This document shows positions 54,512 through 64,000 of a DNA stretch of 64,000 nucleotides, piece by piece. Source of the stretch: Couchioplanes caeruleus (GTDB lineage: Bacteria; Actinomycetota; Actinomycetes; Mycobacteriales; Micromonosporaceae); contig NZ_RJKL01000001.1 in assembly GCF_003751945.1 (NCBI RefSeq), forward strand, positions 5,952,001 through 6,016,000, read 5' to 3'. The notes beneath the pieces were generated by a model that saw nothing but the letters and a program-made list of their open reading frames with translations, was not told the origin of the DNA and ran no database searches. Position 1 is the stretch's first letter, and the number at the start of each line of letters is the position of its first letter. A program made the position numbers and the translations under genes.

Positions 54512-56146
54512 TCAGCGGCCGAGGTCGCGCAGGATGCGCTGGGCGGCGTTGTGGCCGGCGGCGCCGATCACGCTCCCGGCCGGGTGGGCGCCCGCCGAGC
54601 CGGCGTAGAGGCCGTCGAGACCCGTGAAGTAGGGCATGCGCTCGTCGAAGGCGACCGTGTTGTCGACGTGGTGGATGTGGCCGCCGGTGATGCCGAAGTG
54701 CTGCTCGATGCCGGGCGGGGTCAGCGGCATCATGTCCGCTACCAGGGACGACGTGCCCGGGGCGTAGCGGTCGCAGATCGCCAGCAGCTTGGTGACGTAG
54801 CCGGGGAGAGCCTCGTCCCAGGTGGTGTCGGCGAGCTCGAACGGCACCGACTGCACGAAGAGGGCCGACGAGTGGTGTCCCGCGCCGTCGCGCAGTGACG
54901 GGTCGACCGTGGTGTGCAGATACCACTCGATGGTCGGCTCCGCGGGCAGGCGCCCGGCTTGCACGTCCGCCCACATGGCGCGCAGAGCGGCCATCGGGGA
55001 GTTGTAGTCGGCGAGGCCACCCATGACGGTTTTGCCGCGGTCTTCCGCCGCGGTAGGGCTCAGCCCTGCGGACCCCGGCAGCAGGTGGATCGTCGAGCCG
55101 AACGGCGACGGGGTGTCCTCCGGCAGGCAGGAGAAGCGCGGCAGCCCGGACAGCGCCAGGTTGACCTTCATCGTGGTGCCGGTCCTGCGCACGGCCGCCA
55201 TCCGCTCGGTGAGCGTGGTGGGCAGCGCGCCCTCGGGCACCAGCGACATCAGCCGGTAGGGGTCGCACGCACCCAGCACGACCCGGGCCTCGACGGTCCG
55301 GCCGTCGGCGAGGGCCACGCCGGTCGCCGCGCCCTGGGAGACGGTCACCGCGCTCACCGGCGTACCCGTGAAGATCTGGGCGCCGGCCGACCGGGCCGCC
55401 GCCGCGAAGGTGCGGGAGACGGTGCCCATGCCGCCGGCGGCGATCATCCACGTGCCGTCCGCGCCCGGCAGGCGGCACATGTTGTGCACGAGGAAGTTGT
55501 GGCCGGTGCCGGGGTCGTCGGGGCCCGCGTTCAGCCCGGACAGGCCGTCGGTCACCGCGTACATGCTGGTCAGCAGTTCGCTCTTGAATCCGAACCGCTC
55601 GAGGTAGTCGGCGACCGAGCCGCGTACCAGATCGATGAAGGTGCTCTGGAGCTGCGGCCGGATGTGGCGGTCGGCGATCTCCTCGACGGGCCGCGGCTCC
55701 TCGAGCCAGGCGGGGGCGAGATCGGCGCGCAGCGCGGCGATCTCGACCTGCATCGCCTCGTCCGCGGCGATGTCGCGGGGGGAGAAGAACCGCGCCATCT
55801 GGGCGCGGGTGGCCTCGCGGTCGGTGCCGAAGAGCAGATAGGGCGAGCCGGGCCCGCCCGGCGTCGGCAGGAAGTAGTGCGGGTCGCGGCGCAGCACGGG
55901 GATGTCGACGCCGAGGGTGGCGATCAGCTCCGGCGGCATCAGGCCGAGCAGGTAGGAGCCGGTGGACTGGCCCAGGCCCGGCACCTTGGCGAAGGGATGC
56001 TCGGTGCGGGTGGCGCCGCCGAGCACGTCGGCGGCCTCGAGGACGACGACGGAAAGGCCCGCGCGGGCCAGCAGGACGGCGGAGACCAGGCCGTTGTGAC
56101 CCGACCCGATGATCACGACATCGGCGCGTTCCGGCAGAGCACTCAT
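54512..56146 (-). CDS. Phytoene-desaturase-like FAD-dependent oxidoreductase
   Basis: The 544-residue flavoprotein has the N-terminal dinucleotide-binding motif VVIIGSGHNGLVSAVLLARA and VLEAADVLGGATRTEH. It ends in YAGSAGAHPAGSVIGAAGHN, typical of the CrtI/PYROXD2 group. It probably desaturates or oxidises an isoprenoid or lipid; no other carotenoid genes are adjacent, so a carotenoid role is not shown. ATG is preceded by TAAGCT 8 nt upstream, which includes the tetR stop. Confidence 0.88.
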   Translation of the reverse strand: MSALPERADVVIIGSGHNGLVSAVLLARAGLSVVVLEAADVLGGATRTEHPFAKVPGLGQSTGSYLLGLMPPELIATLGVDIPVLRRDPHYFLPTPGGPGSPYLLFGTDREATRAQMARFFSPRDIAADEAMQVEIAALRADLAPAWLEEPRPVEEIADRHIRPQLQSTFIDLVRGSVADYLERFGFKSELLTSMYAVTDGLSGLNAGPDDPGTGHNFLVHNMCRLPGADGTWMIAAGGMGTVSRTFAAAARSAGAQIFTGTPVSAVTVSQGAATGVALADGRTVEARVVLGACDPYRLMSLVPEGALPTTLTERMAAVRRTGTTMKVNLALSGLPRFSCLPEDTPSPFGSTIHLLPGSAGLSPTAAEDRGKTVMGGLADYNSPMAALRAMWADVQAGRLPAEPTIEWYLHTTVDPSLRDGAGHHSSALFVQSVPFELADTTWDEALPGYVTKLLAICDRYAPGTSSLVADMMPLTPPGIEQHFGITGGHIHHVDNTVAFDERMPYFTGLDGLYAGSAGAHPAGSVIGAAGHNAAQRILRDLGR

Positions 56147-56154
56147 GGCCGCGA

Positions 56155-56160
56155 AGCTTA
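56155..56160 (-). promoter_or_regulatory. candidate leaderless promoter -10 (TAAGCT) of the flavoprotein
   Basis: On the minus strand TAAGCT ends 8 nt before the ATG at 56146. Its TAA is also the tetR stop. The gene could have its own promoter besides read-through from tetR. Confidence 0.35.
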
Positions 56161-56865
56161 TCGTGCCAACTGCCGGAGAGCCCGGGCCAACTCGACTTCG
56201 AACAGGGGCTCGACGTCCGTGACCGCCCAGGCCAGATGGCCGAAGACCTCCATGGCCACCATGCCGTACAGGCGGGTCCACGAGGTGATGAAGAAATAGA
56301 TGACCGGCGCTGGGAACCGGTCGCCGAAGTTCTCCAGGTACGGCCGGAAGATCTCGCGCAGTGCCGGATCGGGCAGCTCGTGCGGCTCCCCCGCGAAGGA
56401 GTGCCGGGCGTAGTGCTCGCTCATGACGGCGAAGAACGTCTCGCCGAAGCGGGCTCCGGCCTCGTCCAGCGGCGGTCCCCGCTGCGGCAGCGGGGTGACG
56501 CCGGGCACGGGGCTGCCGAACATCAGTGCGAACTCAGCCGGATGGTCCAGCGACCAGCGCCGGAAACCGCGTGCCATGTGCCCGATGCGGGTAAGGGGAT
56601 CCTCGTCGGCGTGTGCCGCCGCGACGCCCGCCACGGCGGCCCGGAGCTCCTCGAAGAGGTCGGTGACGATCGCCGTGACCAGGGCGTCGAGGCTGGCGAA
56701 GTAGCGGTAGAGCGCCGGTGCGGTCATGCCGACGTCGCGGGCGATGGCGCGCAGGGAGATCGCCGTCGGGCCGCCGGCGACCAGCAGACGCCGCGCGGCG
56801 TCCTTGATCTCGGTGACGGTCTCCGCGCGCAGCCGTTCGCGCCGGCTGGGTGTGGTGGCCGTCAT
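56158..56865 (-). CDS. TetR/AcrR-family regulator with WHG-type C-terminal domain
   Basis: The 235-residue repressor has an N-terminal TetR helix-turn-helix (ISLRAIARDVGMTAPALYRY near 37) and a C-terminal domain with FRRWSLDHPAEFALMF, recalling the WHG family. It probably represses the divergent MMPL transporter and/or itself and the adjoining flavoprotein. GGAG lies 8 nt before the ATG. Confidence 0.92.
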   Translation of the reverse strand: MTATTPSRRERLRAETVTEIKDAARRLLVAGGPTAISLRAIARDVGMTAPALYRYFASLDALVTAIVTDLFEELRAAVAGVAAAHADEDPLTRIGHMARGFRRWSLDHPAEFALMFGSPVPGVTPLPQRGPPLDEAGARFGETFFAVMSEHYARHSFAGEPHELPDPALREIFRPYLENFGDRFPAPVIYFFITSWTRLYGMVAMEVFGHLAWAVTDVEPLFEVELARALRQLAR

Positions 56866-56889
56866 AGCAGGGGCTCCATTGACGTAGCG

Positions 56890-56917
56890 AACGGTGTTTG
56901 CAACCGTAAACGGTGTT
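56890..56917. promoter_or_regulatory. candidate TetR operator in the tetR-mmpL gap
   Basis: Direct repeats AACGGTGTT at 56890-56898 and 56909-56917 (19-bp period) flank an inverted ACCGT half-site at 56903-56907. The cluster lies midway between the divergent starts, a typical TetR binding position. Confidence 0.6.
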
Positions 56918-56973
56918 CACTGAGAAGTCGACGATCTGTGGCGACTGTAACGGCTCGGGCAGGAGGTGGACGA

Positions 56974-59118
56974 ATGTTCGACTGGTGGGGCAGAACGGTC
57001 GTCACGCTGCGCTGGTGGGTCGTCGCGGCCGCACTCGCGCTGATCGTCGGCGGCGCCACGTGGGGAACCGGGGTCTTCGGCGCGCTGACCGGCGGCGGCT
57101 ACGACGACCCGGACAGCGAGTCCAACCGCGCGGCGGCGGCCATCGCACAGCAGCTCGGCACCCGCGACCCCGACCTCGTGGTGGTCTGGTCCACCGGCTC
57201 CGCGACGGTCGAGGACGACGCCGTCCGGCAGGCGGTCACCGCCGCGGTGAACCGGATCCGTGCGCGGCCCGACGTGCAGCAGGTGGCCGCCTACACCGAT
57301 CCGAAGGCCCCGCCGACCCTGGTCAGTACCGACAAGCGCGCGACCTATGCCGCCGTCTACCTCAAGGCGGCCGACGAGGACGGCAAGCGGGCGGCGTACC
57401 ACCGCATCGAGTCCGACTTCGCCGCGCCCGGGCTGCGGACGCAGGTCGGCGGCCTCACCGCCTTCGCCGACGAGGCCAACACCCAGACCGAAAAGGACAT
57501 CACCCGCGCCGAGATCTTCTCGCTGCCGGTGCTGTTCGTCCTGCTCGTGCTGATCTTCCGCGGGCTGATCGCCGCGCTGTCGCCCCTGCTCATCGGCGGA
57601 ATCGCCATCATGGGCGCGTTCCTCGCCGTGCGGGCGCTGACCTATGTCACCGACATCTCGGTCTTCGCGATCAACGTCATCACGCTGCTCGGCCTCGGCA
57701 TGGCGGTCGACTACTCGCTCTTCGTCGTCAGCCGGTTCCGCGAGGAGCTGTCCCACGGTCACGAGGTGCCGGCCGCCGTGCGCACCACGGTCGCCACCGC
57801 CGGGCGTACCGTCGTGGTCTCGGGCCTGACCATCGTCCTCGCGCTCTCCAGCCTGCTGATCTTCCCGCAGCCGTTCCTCGGCGGCATCGCCATCGGCGGC
57901 ATGGCCGCCGTCCTGGTCGCGATGCTCGCCTCGCTCACCGTGCTGCCGGCCGTGCTGTCCCTGCTCGGGCACCGCATCGACAAGCTGCCGATCCCACTCC
58001 CGGCGCGCCGGCGCCCCGGAACGGGCGGCGGATGGGCCAAGGTCGCGCACAGCGTCATGAAGCGCCCCGTCCTGTACGCCGTCGGCGTGCTCGTCGTCCT
58101 CCTGGCCTTCGCCGCGCCGTTCCTGCGCGTCGAGTTCGGCGGCTTCGACGAGCGCGTGCTGCCGCCCGGCTCGGAGCCGCGCGTCGTCGGCGAGCGGCTG
58201 GACGCGGAGTTCCCCGGCGGCGGCGAGGACCCGATCACCGTGCTGGTGAAGGGGCCGGCCGGCGGCCTCGCCGAGCGGATCTCCGCGCTGCCGGACGTCA
58301 CCGGAGCCACGGTCACCGCGCAGCAGGGCGACTCCACGCTCCTCACGGTGACGTACCCGCCCGGCCTCTCCAACGCCGAGTCCCGCGAGATCGTCTCCGG
58401 CATCCGCGACCTCACCCCGCCGGCCGGCGCCGAGGTGCTCGTGGGCGGCCGCCCGGCGATCGACCTCGACCTGCTGGAGAGCCTCGCCGAACGGCTCCCC
58501 TGGATGGCGCTCATCATGGCGGTCGCCACGATGATCCTGCTCTTCCTGGCATTCGGCTCGATCCTGTTGCCGATCAAGGCCGTCCTGATGAACGCGGTCT
58601 CGATCGGCGCGTCCTTCGGCGTGGTCGTCTGGATCTTCCAGGACGGGCATTTCGAGAATCTGCTGCGCTTCGAGTCGACCGGTTTCATCGAACCGAGCAA
58701 CATGATCCTGGTCCTCGCCGTGCTGTTCGGCCTCGCCACCGACTACGAGGTGTTCCTGCTGTCCCGTGTCCGCGAGGAGTGGGACGCCGGCGGCGACAAC
58801 ACCGCCGCGGTGGCCACCGGCCTGCAGCACACCGGCGGCATCATCACCGCCGCGGCCGTCCTGCTGATCACCGTGGTCGCGGGCTTCGCCACCGGCGGCA
58901 TGAGCGTCATCAAGACCATCGGCGTCGGCATGATCGTAGCCATCATCGTGGACGCCACCCTGGTCAGAGCGCTGCTGGTCCCGGCGACGATGCGGCTGCT
59001 GGGCCGGTGGAACTGGTGGGCGCCGGGCCCGCTGGGCCGCTTCTACAACCGCTACGGGATCCACGAGGCGCCGGCCCGGCAGGCGCCGGATCCGCAACGG
59101 GACTCCGTGACCGTCTGA
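56974..59118 (+). CDS. MMPL-family (RND) transporter
   Basis: The 714-residue protein has twelve predicted transmembrane helices in two halves, a large first loop (about 40-180) and the MMPL/RND core with GLGMAVDYSLFVVSRFREE near 240 and GLATDYEVFLLSRVREEW near 590. It would export a lipid or drug powered by the proton gradient. The ATG follows AGGAGG. It is divergent from tetR. The 3' end overlaps the convergent yihY gene by 155 nt. Confidence 0.93.
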   Translation: MFDWWGRTVVTLRWWVVAAALALIVGGATWGTGVFGALTGGGYDDPDSESNRAAAAIAQQLGTRDPDLVVVWSTGSATVEDDAVRQAVTAAVNRIRARPDVQQVAAYTDPKAPPTLVSTDKRATYAAVYLKAADEDGKRAAYHRIESDFAAPGLRTQVGGLTAFADEANTQTEKDITRAEIFSLPVLFVLLVLIFRGLIAALSPLLIGGIAIMGAFLAVRALTYVTDISVFAINVITLLGLGMAVDYSLFVVSRFREELSHGHEVPAAVRTTVATAGRTVVVSGLTIVLALSSLLIFPQPFLGGIAIGGMAAVLVAMLASLTVLPAVLSLLGHRIDKLPIPLPARRRPGTGGGWAKVAHSVMKRPVLYAVGVLVVLLAFAAPFLRVEFGGFDERVLPPGSEPRVVGERLDAEFPGGGEDPITVLVKGPAGGLAERISALPDVTGATVTAQQGDSTLLTVTYPPGLSNAESREIVSGIRDLTPPAGAEVLVGGRPAIDLDLLESLAERLPWMALIMAVATMILLFLAFGSILLPIKAVLMNAVSIGASFGVVVWIFQDGHFENLLRFESTGFIEPSNMILVLAVLFGLATDYEVFLLSRVREEWDAGGDNTAAVATGLQHTGGIITAAAVLLITVVAGFATGGMSVIKTIGVGMIVAIIVDATLVRALLVPATMRLLGRWNWWAPGPLGRFYNRYGIHEAPARQAPDPQRDSVTV

Positions 59119-59917
59119 GCCGCCGGCACCCGCTCGCGCTCCGCGTCGCGGCGAACCCGGCGAGCACGATGACGTGGAACAGGTAGAGCCACAACCCCAC
59201 GGCGACCACGCCGCCGATCGCGGTGAACCCGCCGAACGGGACGCCGAGATCCAGCGGCAGCGCGCAGAACAGCACGAAGCCGTGCAGGAAGCCGGAGAGG
59301 TTGGCGGCGGTGAACGAGCCGACCAGCGCCGTCGCCGGCCAGTCCGGTCGGCCCGGCGCCACCCCGCGGTAGACCCAGACCACCGCGGGGGTCAGCACCA
59401 GCCAGGCGGCGAGAAACGACAGGACCACTCCGGCGACCGCGTACCAGCCGCCGCGTACCCAGAGGCCGCTGGTCACGGGCAGCGCCAGGAACAGGGCGAG
59501 CAGCAGGGCGGGAGAGGCGGCGAGCAGTGGTAGCCAGAGCAGCCGCCCACGCCACCCGGCCAGCGACTCGCCGCCCTCGCCCAGGCTGACGAACGCCCGG
59601 CGCAGGCCCTCGCCGTAGAGCGTGGCGGGCAGCAGGCTCGCCAGCGCCAGCAGCGGAGTGAGCTGCAGCCCGGCGTCGATCAGCCGTTCCAGGGCGTGCG
59701 GCGCCCCGAGGGCGTCCGGCAGCGCGTCGATCGTGCGCCCGGTGAGGCGGCGTACCCGCTCCGGCCCGGCGACCAGCCCGGTGATCCACACGGCCAGCAG
59801 CGCGACCGGCACCACGGCGATCCCGGCGTAGAACGTCACCGCGGCGGCATGCAGCGCCAGATCCCGGCCGCGCAGCGGGCGGAACGGGGCGGTCAACGTC
59901 CGGCGCAGCTTTCGCAT
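58964..59917 (-). CDS. YihY/virulence factor BrkB family membrane protein
   Basis: The 317-residue protein has about six transmembrane helices. It begins [15 protein letters not shown] and has the family-like [38 protein letters not shown] and [17 protein letters not shown]. After residue ~263 comes a Pro/Ser/Arg/Gly tail that runs antisense over the end of mmpL and is probably not conserved. GTG at 59926 is an alternative start. Function unknown. Confidence 0.82.
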   Translation of the reverse strand: MRKLRRTLTAPFRPLRGRDLALHAAAVTFYAGIAVVPVALLAVWITGLVAGPERVRRLTGRTIDALPDALGAPHALERLIDAGLQLTPLLALASLLPATLYGEGLRRAFVSLGEGGESLAGWRGRLLWLPLLAASPALLLALFLALPVTSGLWVRGGWYAVAGVVLSFLAAWLVLTPAVVWVYRGVAPGRPDWPATALVGSFTAANLSGFLHGFVLFCALPLDLGVPFGGFTAIGGVVAVGLWLYLFHVIVLAGFAATRSASGCRRLRRSRSPVADPAPAGPAPRGSRSGCRSGPAGPAPTSSTGPAAASSPGPAAL

Positions 59918-60014
59918 CCACCCCACATACCCCGGGCGTCGTGGTTCTCACGACCGCCCCGGACGAGCAAGGCTGGGCGCCGCCGGGGTGCGGGCGTCCG
60001 GAAAGATGGCTGTC

Positions 60015-61217
60015 ATGCGTGAGGTTGTGCTGCTCGGTTCCACCGGGTCCATCGGTACCCAGGCCATCGACATCGTCCGGCGCAACCCGGACGCCTTCCG
60101 GGTCGTCGCGGTCGGTGCCGGGGGCGGCAACGTCGAGCTGCTCGCCGAGCAGGCGCTGGAGCTGGGTGTCGACGCCGTCGGGGTGGCCCGGTCGAGCGTC
60201 GTGCAGGACCTTCAGCTCGCGTTCTACGCCGAGGCGCAGCGGCGGGGCTGGGCCAGCGGAGACTTCAAGCTGCCCAAGATCGTGGCGGGCCCGGAGGCGA
60301 TGACCGAGCTCGCGCAGTGGCCCTGTGACGTGGTGCTCAACGGGGTCGTCGGCAGCCTCGGGCTCGCTCCGACGCTGTCGGCACTGCGCTGCGGGCGTAC
60401 CCTCGCGCTCGCCAACAAGGAGTCGCTCGTGGCCGGCGGCCCGCTGGTCAGGGCCGCGGTGACGCGGCCGGGGCAGATCGTGCCGGTGGACTCCGAGCAT
60501 TCGGCGCTGGCCCAGTGTCTACGCGGCGGCGCGCAGCGGGAGGTACGGCGGCTGGTGCTCACCGCGAGCGGGGGTGCCTTCCGCGATCGCCGGCGCAGCG
60601 AGCTGACGAATGTCACACCCGAGGAGGCGCTCAAGCATCCGACCTGGGACATGGGGCCCGTGGTCACGATCAACTCGGCGACCATGGTGAACAAGGGGCT
60701 GGAGGTGATCGAGGCGCACGAGTTGTTCGGCGTGGCCTACGACGACATCGAGGTGATGGTGCACCCACAGTCGGTGCTGCACTCGCTGGTCGAGTTCACC
60801 GACGGCTCGACGCTCGCCCAGGCGAGCCCGCCCGACATGCGCCTACCGATCGCACTGGCGCTGGCCTGGCCCGACCGGGTTCCGGAGGCGGCTGCCGCGG
60901 TCGACTGGACGATGGCGCACAACTGGGAGCTGCGGCCGCTGGACGCCGATGCGTTCCCCGCCGTGGAGCTCGCCAAGGCGGCGGGCCGGGCGGGCCGCTG
61001 CCGTCCGGCGATCTACAACGCCGCGAACGAGGAGTGTGTGGCCGCCTTCGCGGCTGGTCGGCTACCTTTTCTGGGCATCGTCGACACCCTGGCGGCGGTG
61101 CTCGCGGCGGCTCCCGATTTCGACGAACCGGGTACCGTCGAGGAGGTGCTTGCCGCGGAGACCTGGGCGCGGGCCCAGGCACAGCGGATGATCGCGACTG
61201 CGGCTGAAGGAGCCTGA
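60015..61217 (+). CDS. dxr: 1-deoxy-D-xylulose-5-phosphate reductoisomerase
   Basis: Dxr makes MEP from DXP with NADPH in isoprenoid synthesis. The 400-residue protein has [40 protein letters not shown] and [18 protein letters not shown] at 60015 lies 9 nt after GGAAAG; ATG at 60006 is an alternative. The stop overlaps the M50 gene ATG. Confidence 0.96.
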   Translation: MREVVLLGSTGSIGTQAIDIVRRNPDAFRVVAVGAGGGNVELLAEQALELGVDAVGVARSSVVQDLQLAFYAEAQRRGWASGDFKLPKIVAGPEAMTELAQWPCDVVLNGVVGSLGLAPTLSALRCGRTLALANKESLVAGGPLVRAAVTRPGQIVPVDSEHSALAQCLRGGAQREVRRLVLTASGGAFRDRRRSELTNVTPEEALKHPTWDMGPVVTINSATMVNKGLEVIEAHELFGVAYDDIEVMVHPQSVLHSLVEFTDGSTLAQASPPDMRLPIALALAWPDRVPEAAAAVDWTMAHNWELRPLDADAFPAVELAKAAGRAGRCRPAIYNAANEECVAAFAAGRLPFLGIVDTLAAVLAAAPDFDEPGTVEEVLAAETWARAQAQRMIATAAEGA

Positions 61218-62467
61218 TGCTGTATTGGGTGGGGACGGCGGCCTTCGCGCTCGCCATCCTGATCTCGGTGAGCCTGCACGAACTGGGCCACATGATCACG
61301 GCTAAGCGGTTCGGCATGAAGGTCACCAAGTACTTCGTCGGCTTCGGCCCGACGATCTTCTCCTTCAAGCGCGGCGAGACCGAGTACGGCCTCAAGGCCA
61401 TCCCGCTCGGCGGCTTCTGCAAGATCGTCGGCATGACGCCGCAGGACGACGACGTCGAGGAGCAGGACCAGCACCGGGCCATGTGGCGCTACCCGGTGTG
61501 GAAGCGCACTGTCGTGATGTCCGCCGGCTCGATCACCCACTTCGCCCTGGCGATCGTCGCGACGTGGTTCGCCGCCGTCTTCGTCGGTCTGCCCAACCCC
61601 GATCTGCCGAAGACCCCCGCCGAGGATCGCGCGATCCCCGCGAAGATCTCCGTCGCCGAGTGCGTGCAGGTCGTCCTCTCCAGCCGGCAGGGCTGTGCCC
61701 CGACCGACCCGAGGGCGCCCGCGGCGGCCGCCGGCCTCAAGAGCGGTGACCTGATCACCAGCGTCGGGGGCCAGCCGATCCAGAACTACGGCCAGCTCAC
61801 CGACACGATCCGCTCACTACCCGCCGGCGCCGTCGACTTCGGCTACACCCGCGACGGCGTGGCCGGCACCGCCAAGGTCACGCTCATCGCGGCCCAGCGC
61901 CCGCCGCTCGACGACCCGGACGGCGAGGTCAAGCAGGTGGCCGTCGCCGGCGTCGGTCCCCGGCTCGACATGCCCGCCCTGGTCACCTACGGGCCGGTCG
62001 AGGGCATCGGGGTGACCTTCGACTACGGCTGGAGCATGGTGAAGGCCTCCTTCGCCGCGATGAAGCGCATCCCGGAGAAGATCCCGGCGCTGTGGAACTC
62101 CATCACCGGCGACGAGCGCGACCCGGACACGCCGATCAGCGTGGTCGGCGCCAGCCGGCTCGGCGGCGAGGCGATCGAGAAGGGCGTTCCGGAGATCTTC
62201 CTCATGATCTTCATTTCGCTGAACGTCTTCATCGGCCTCTTCAACCTGCTGCCGCTGCTCCCGGTGGACGGCGGCCACATCGCGATCGCCTGGTACGAAC
62301 GGGCCCGGTCGTGGGTGTACGCACGCCTCAAGAAGCCCGATCCCGGCCGCGTCGACTACTACAAGCTCATGCCGTTGACGTACGCGGTCATCCTGATCGG
62401 TGGCGCGTTCACGCTGCTGACGATCACCGCCGACGTCGTCAACCCGATCTCCATCTTCTCCAGGTGA
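61217..62467 (+). CDS. M50 site-2 metalloprotease (RIP/RseP type)
   Basis: This intramembrane zinc protease cleaves membrane-bound anti-sigma factors. HELGH (residues 21-25) in the first helix gives the zinc His pair and Glu. A PDZ domain lies near 155-235 ([15 protein letters not shown]), and the C-terminal zinc motif is in [13 protein letters not shown] near 345. The 416-residue protein is of Rip1/RseP length. It is translationally coupled to dxr and followed by ispG, as in mycobacteria. Confidence 0.94.
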   Translation: MLYWVGTAAFALAILISVSLHELGHMITAKRFGMKVTKYFVGFGPTIFSFKRGETEYGLKAIPLGGFCKIVGMTPQDDDVEEQDQHRAMWRYPVWKRTVVMSAGSITHFALAIVATWFAAVFVGLPNPDLPKTPAEDRAIPAKISVAECVQVVLSSRQGCAPTDPRAPAAAAGLKSGDLITSVGGQPIQNYGQLTDTIRSLPAGAVDFGYTRDGVAGTAKVTLIAAQRPPLDDPDGEVKQVAVAGVGPRLDMPALVTYGPVEGIGVTFDYGWSMVKASFAAMKRIPEKIPALWNSITGDERDPDTPISVVGASRLGGEAIEKGVPEIFLMIFISLNVFIGLFNLLPLLPVDGGHIAIAWYERARSWVYARLKKPDPGRVDYYKLMPLTYAVILIGGAFTLLTITADVVNPISIFSR

Positions 62468-62474
62468 GTGTGAA

Positions 62475-63647
62475 ATGACCGCGATCAGCCTCGGCATGCC
62501 CGCCGTACCGCCGCCACCGCTGGCCGCCCGCCGGCAGAGCCGCCAGATCAACGTCGGCGGCGTCCTCGTCGGCGGCGGCGCACCGGTCAGCGTGCAGTCG
62601 ATGACCACCACCCTCACCGCGGACGTGAACGCGACGCTCCAGCAGATCGCCGAGCTGACCGCCTCGGGCTGCCAGATCGTCCGGGTCGCGGTCCCGTCGC
62701 AGGACGACGTCGAGGCGCTGCCCGCGATCGCGAAGAAGTCGCAGATCCCGGTGATCGCCGACATCCACTTCCAGCCCCGCTACGTCTTCGCGGCCATCGA
62801 CGCGGGCTGCGCGGCGGTCCGGGTCAACCCCGGCAACATCCGCCAGTTCGACGACAAGGTCAAGGAGATCGCCAAGGCGGCCTCCGGCGCCGGCGTGCCC
62901 ATCCGCATCGGCGTCAACGCGGGCTCGCTCGACAAGCGCCTGCTGGAGAAGTACGGCAAGGCCACCGCCGAAGCGTTGGTCGAGTCGGCGCTCTGGGAGT
63001 GCTCGCTGTTCGAGGAGCACGGCTTCCGCGACATCAAGATCTCGGTCAAGCACAACGACCCGGTCGTGATGATCCGCGCCTACCGCCAGCTCGCCGAGCA
63101 GTGCGACTACCCGCTGCACCTCGGCGTCACCGAGGCGGGTCCGGCCTTCCAGGGCACCGTCAAGAGCGCCGTGGCGTTCGGCGCCCTGCTCGCCGAGGGC
63201 ATCGGCGACACCATCCGGGTCTCCCTGTCGGCGCCGCCGGTCGAGGAGATCAAGGTCGGCCAGGCCATCCTGGAGTCGCTCGGCCTGCGCGAACGCGGCC
63301 TGGAGATCGTCTCCTGCCCCTCCTGCGGCCGCGCCCAGGTCGACGTCTACACGCTCGCCGAGCAGGTCACCGCGGCGCTCGAGGGCTTCCCGGTCCCGCT
63401 GCGCGTCGCGGTCATGGGCTGCGTCGTGAACGGCCCGGGCGAGGCCCGCGAGGCCGATCTCGGCGTGGCGTCCGGCAACGGCAAGGGCCAGATCTTCGTC
63501 AAGGGCAAGGTCATCAAGACGGTTCCGGAATCGATCATCGTGGAGACGCTGGTCGAGGAGGCGCTTCGCCTGGCCGACGAGATGGGCGCGGAGCTCCCGG
63601 AGGAGCTGCGCGACCTGGTCCCCGGCCCTCAGGTCACGGTCCACTGA
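62475..63647 (+). CDS. ispG: 4-hydroxy-3-methylbut-2-enyl diphosphate synthase IspG
   Basis: IspG is the [4Fe-4S] enzyme of the MEP pathway. The 390-residue protein has [19 protein letters not shown] near 35, [15 protein letters not shown] and the cluster ligands in SCPSCGRAQ (near 280) and [12 protein letters not shown] (near 315). It forms a dxr-rip-ispG operon. Confidence 0.97.
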   Translation: MTAISLGMPAVPPPPLAARRQSRQINVGGVLVGGGAPVSVQSMTTTLTADVNATLQQIAELTASGCQIVRVAVPSQDDVEALPAIAKKSQIPVIADIHFQPRYVFAAIDAGCAAVRVNPGNIRQFDDKVKEIAKAASGAGVPIRIGVNAGSLDKRLLEKYGKATAEALVESALWECSLFEEHGFRDIKISVKHNDPVVMIRAYRQLAEQCDYPLHLGVTEAGPAFQGTVKSAVAFGALLAEGIGDTIRVSLSAPPVEEIKVGQAILESLGLRERGLEIVSCPSCGRAQVDVYTLAEQVTAALEGFPVPLRVAVMGCVVNGPGEAREADLGVASGNGKGQIFVKGKVIKTVPESIIVETLVEEALRLADEMGAELPEELRDLVPGPQVTVH

Positions 63648-63655
63648 TCGTCAGA

Positions 63656-63698
63656 AAGAACGACGGGGCGCACCGGATCGGTGCGCCCCGTCGTTCTT
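63656..63698. terminator. strong bidirectional terminator
   Basis: A perfect 19-bp stem (63656-63674 with 63680-63698) with a 5-nt loop, ending TTCTT, lies between convergent ispG and the PadR gene. It is the longest perfect hairpin in the window. Confidence 0.92.
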
Positions 63699-63703
63699 GG
63701 TGA

Positions 63704-64000
63704 TCACTCACCGTCGGCGAGGATGGCGTAGAGCTTGCGCTTGGTCTCGTTGAGCACCTCGAGGGCGCGCTGACGCTGCTCCGGGGTGCCGCTGAAGCCG
63801 ACCTGGCGCAGGGCGCTCATGATGCCGACGGCCGCGTCGCGGAAGTCCTGGACCTGCGACATGGTGTCGTCGCTGAACTGGGCCCACGGCGGGTTCTCCG
63901 CGGCGGTCTGCGCCTCGGCGCGCCCCGCGTCGGTGAGCGAGAAGCGCTTGCGGCCGCCGGTGGCCTCGGCCTCGATCAGACCCTCGTCCTCCAGCAACTG
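63704..64000 (-). CDS. PadR-family transcriptional regulator (partial, 5' end outside the window)
   Basis: The visible ~98 residues are the C-terminal part of a PadR regulator. The wing ends with LIEAEATGGRKRFSLTDAGR, followed by the Vir_C-like dimerisation helix (RQRALEVLNETKRKLYAILA). The N-terminal helix-turn-helix lies beyond the right edge. Confidence 0.85.
   Translation of the reverse strand, partial: QLLEDEGLIEAEATGGRKRFSLTDAGRAEAQTAAENPPWAQFSDDTMSQVQDFRDAAVGIMSALRQVGFSGTPEQRQRALEVLNETKRKLYAILADGE

Noticed and set aside
54512..56146. Carotenoid biosynthesis cluster
   Set aside because: Only one CrtI-like flavoprotein is present. No crtB, crtE or cyclase lies nearby, and the family has non-carotenoid members.

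Overview
The window is high-GC actinobacterial chromosome, most likely from Micromonosporaceae (Actinoplanes or a close relative). This rests on the codon usage, many GTG starts, actinobacterial-only families (DUF2469, PII paired with GlnD downstream of Amt, a DUF2631-like protein, a DivIVA-like Gly/Met-rich protein) and conserved gene order. From recall, the housekeeping genes follow the order of the Mycobacterium tuberculosis Rv2921c (ftsY) to Rv2868c (ispG/gcpE) block, with insertions and one apparent local inversion. No rRNA, tRNA or CRISPR array was seen.

Layout. 1-7.3 kb: a PhoD-like phosphatase (runs off the left edge), ftsY, a phosphotransferase, then amt-glnK-glnD behind a good GlnR-type operator. 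7.3-19.9 kb: a surface-glycan island inserted between glnD and ffh. It holds a GT2/GT-B fusion glycosyltransferase, a membrane-anchored methyltransferase, a secreted CAP protein, a polytopic membrane protein, a polyprenyl-phosphate sugar synthase with GtrA, an OafA-like acyltransferase with SGNH domain, a UDP-sugar dehydrogenase and a Stealth-family sugar-phosphate transferase. 20-32.5 kb: ffh, amidohydrolase, proS, DUF402, rpsP-khpA-rimM-trmD, rplS, two tandem signal peptidases, NUDIX, rnhB and DUF2469. 32.6-45.3 kb: M23 peptidase, class V aminotransferase, xerC, then a low-coding-density accessory region (35.5-42.2 kb), then dprA-comM-yraN on the minus strand. The segment from M23 to yraN looks inverted relative to the usual actinobacterial order. 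45.7-52.7 kb: rpsB-tsf, pyrH-frr-cdsA-rlmN, a DivIVA-like protein and a DUF2631-like protein. 52.8-59.9 kb: an MBL-Rieske fusion, a phytoene-desaturase-like flavoprotein, a TetR regulator divergent from an MMPL exporter, and a YihY protein. 60-64 kb: dxr-M50 protease-ispG, a strong bidirectional terminator and a truncated PadR regulator.

How it works together. The core genes cover co-translational protein targeting (FtsY, Ffh, signal peptidases), nitrogen sensing (Amt, GlnK, GlnD), ribosome assembly and translation, DNA uptake and recombination (DprA, ComM, XerC), and MEP-pathway isoprenoid synthesis (Dxr, IspG). The glycan island looks able to assemble and decorate a cell-surface polymer. 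The accessory region carries a degraded ISL3 transposase, an aspartate/glutamate racemase, a methyltransferase, a GntR regulator, three small or disordered proteins with cysteine clusters, an AlpA-type DNA-binding protein and several minisatellites. It looks like the remnant or control module of a mobile element.

A recurring signal is a -10-like hexamer (TANNNT; one of the twelve is TAGGAC) placed 6-8 nt before the start codon of genes that mostly lack a good Shine-Dalgarno. This suggests many leaderless transcripts, and it was used here to choose several starts.
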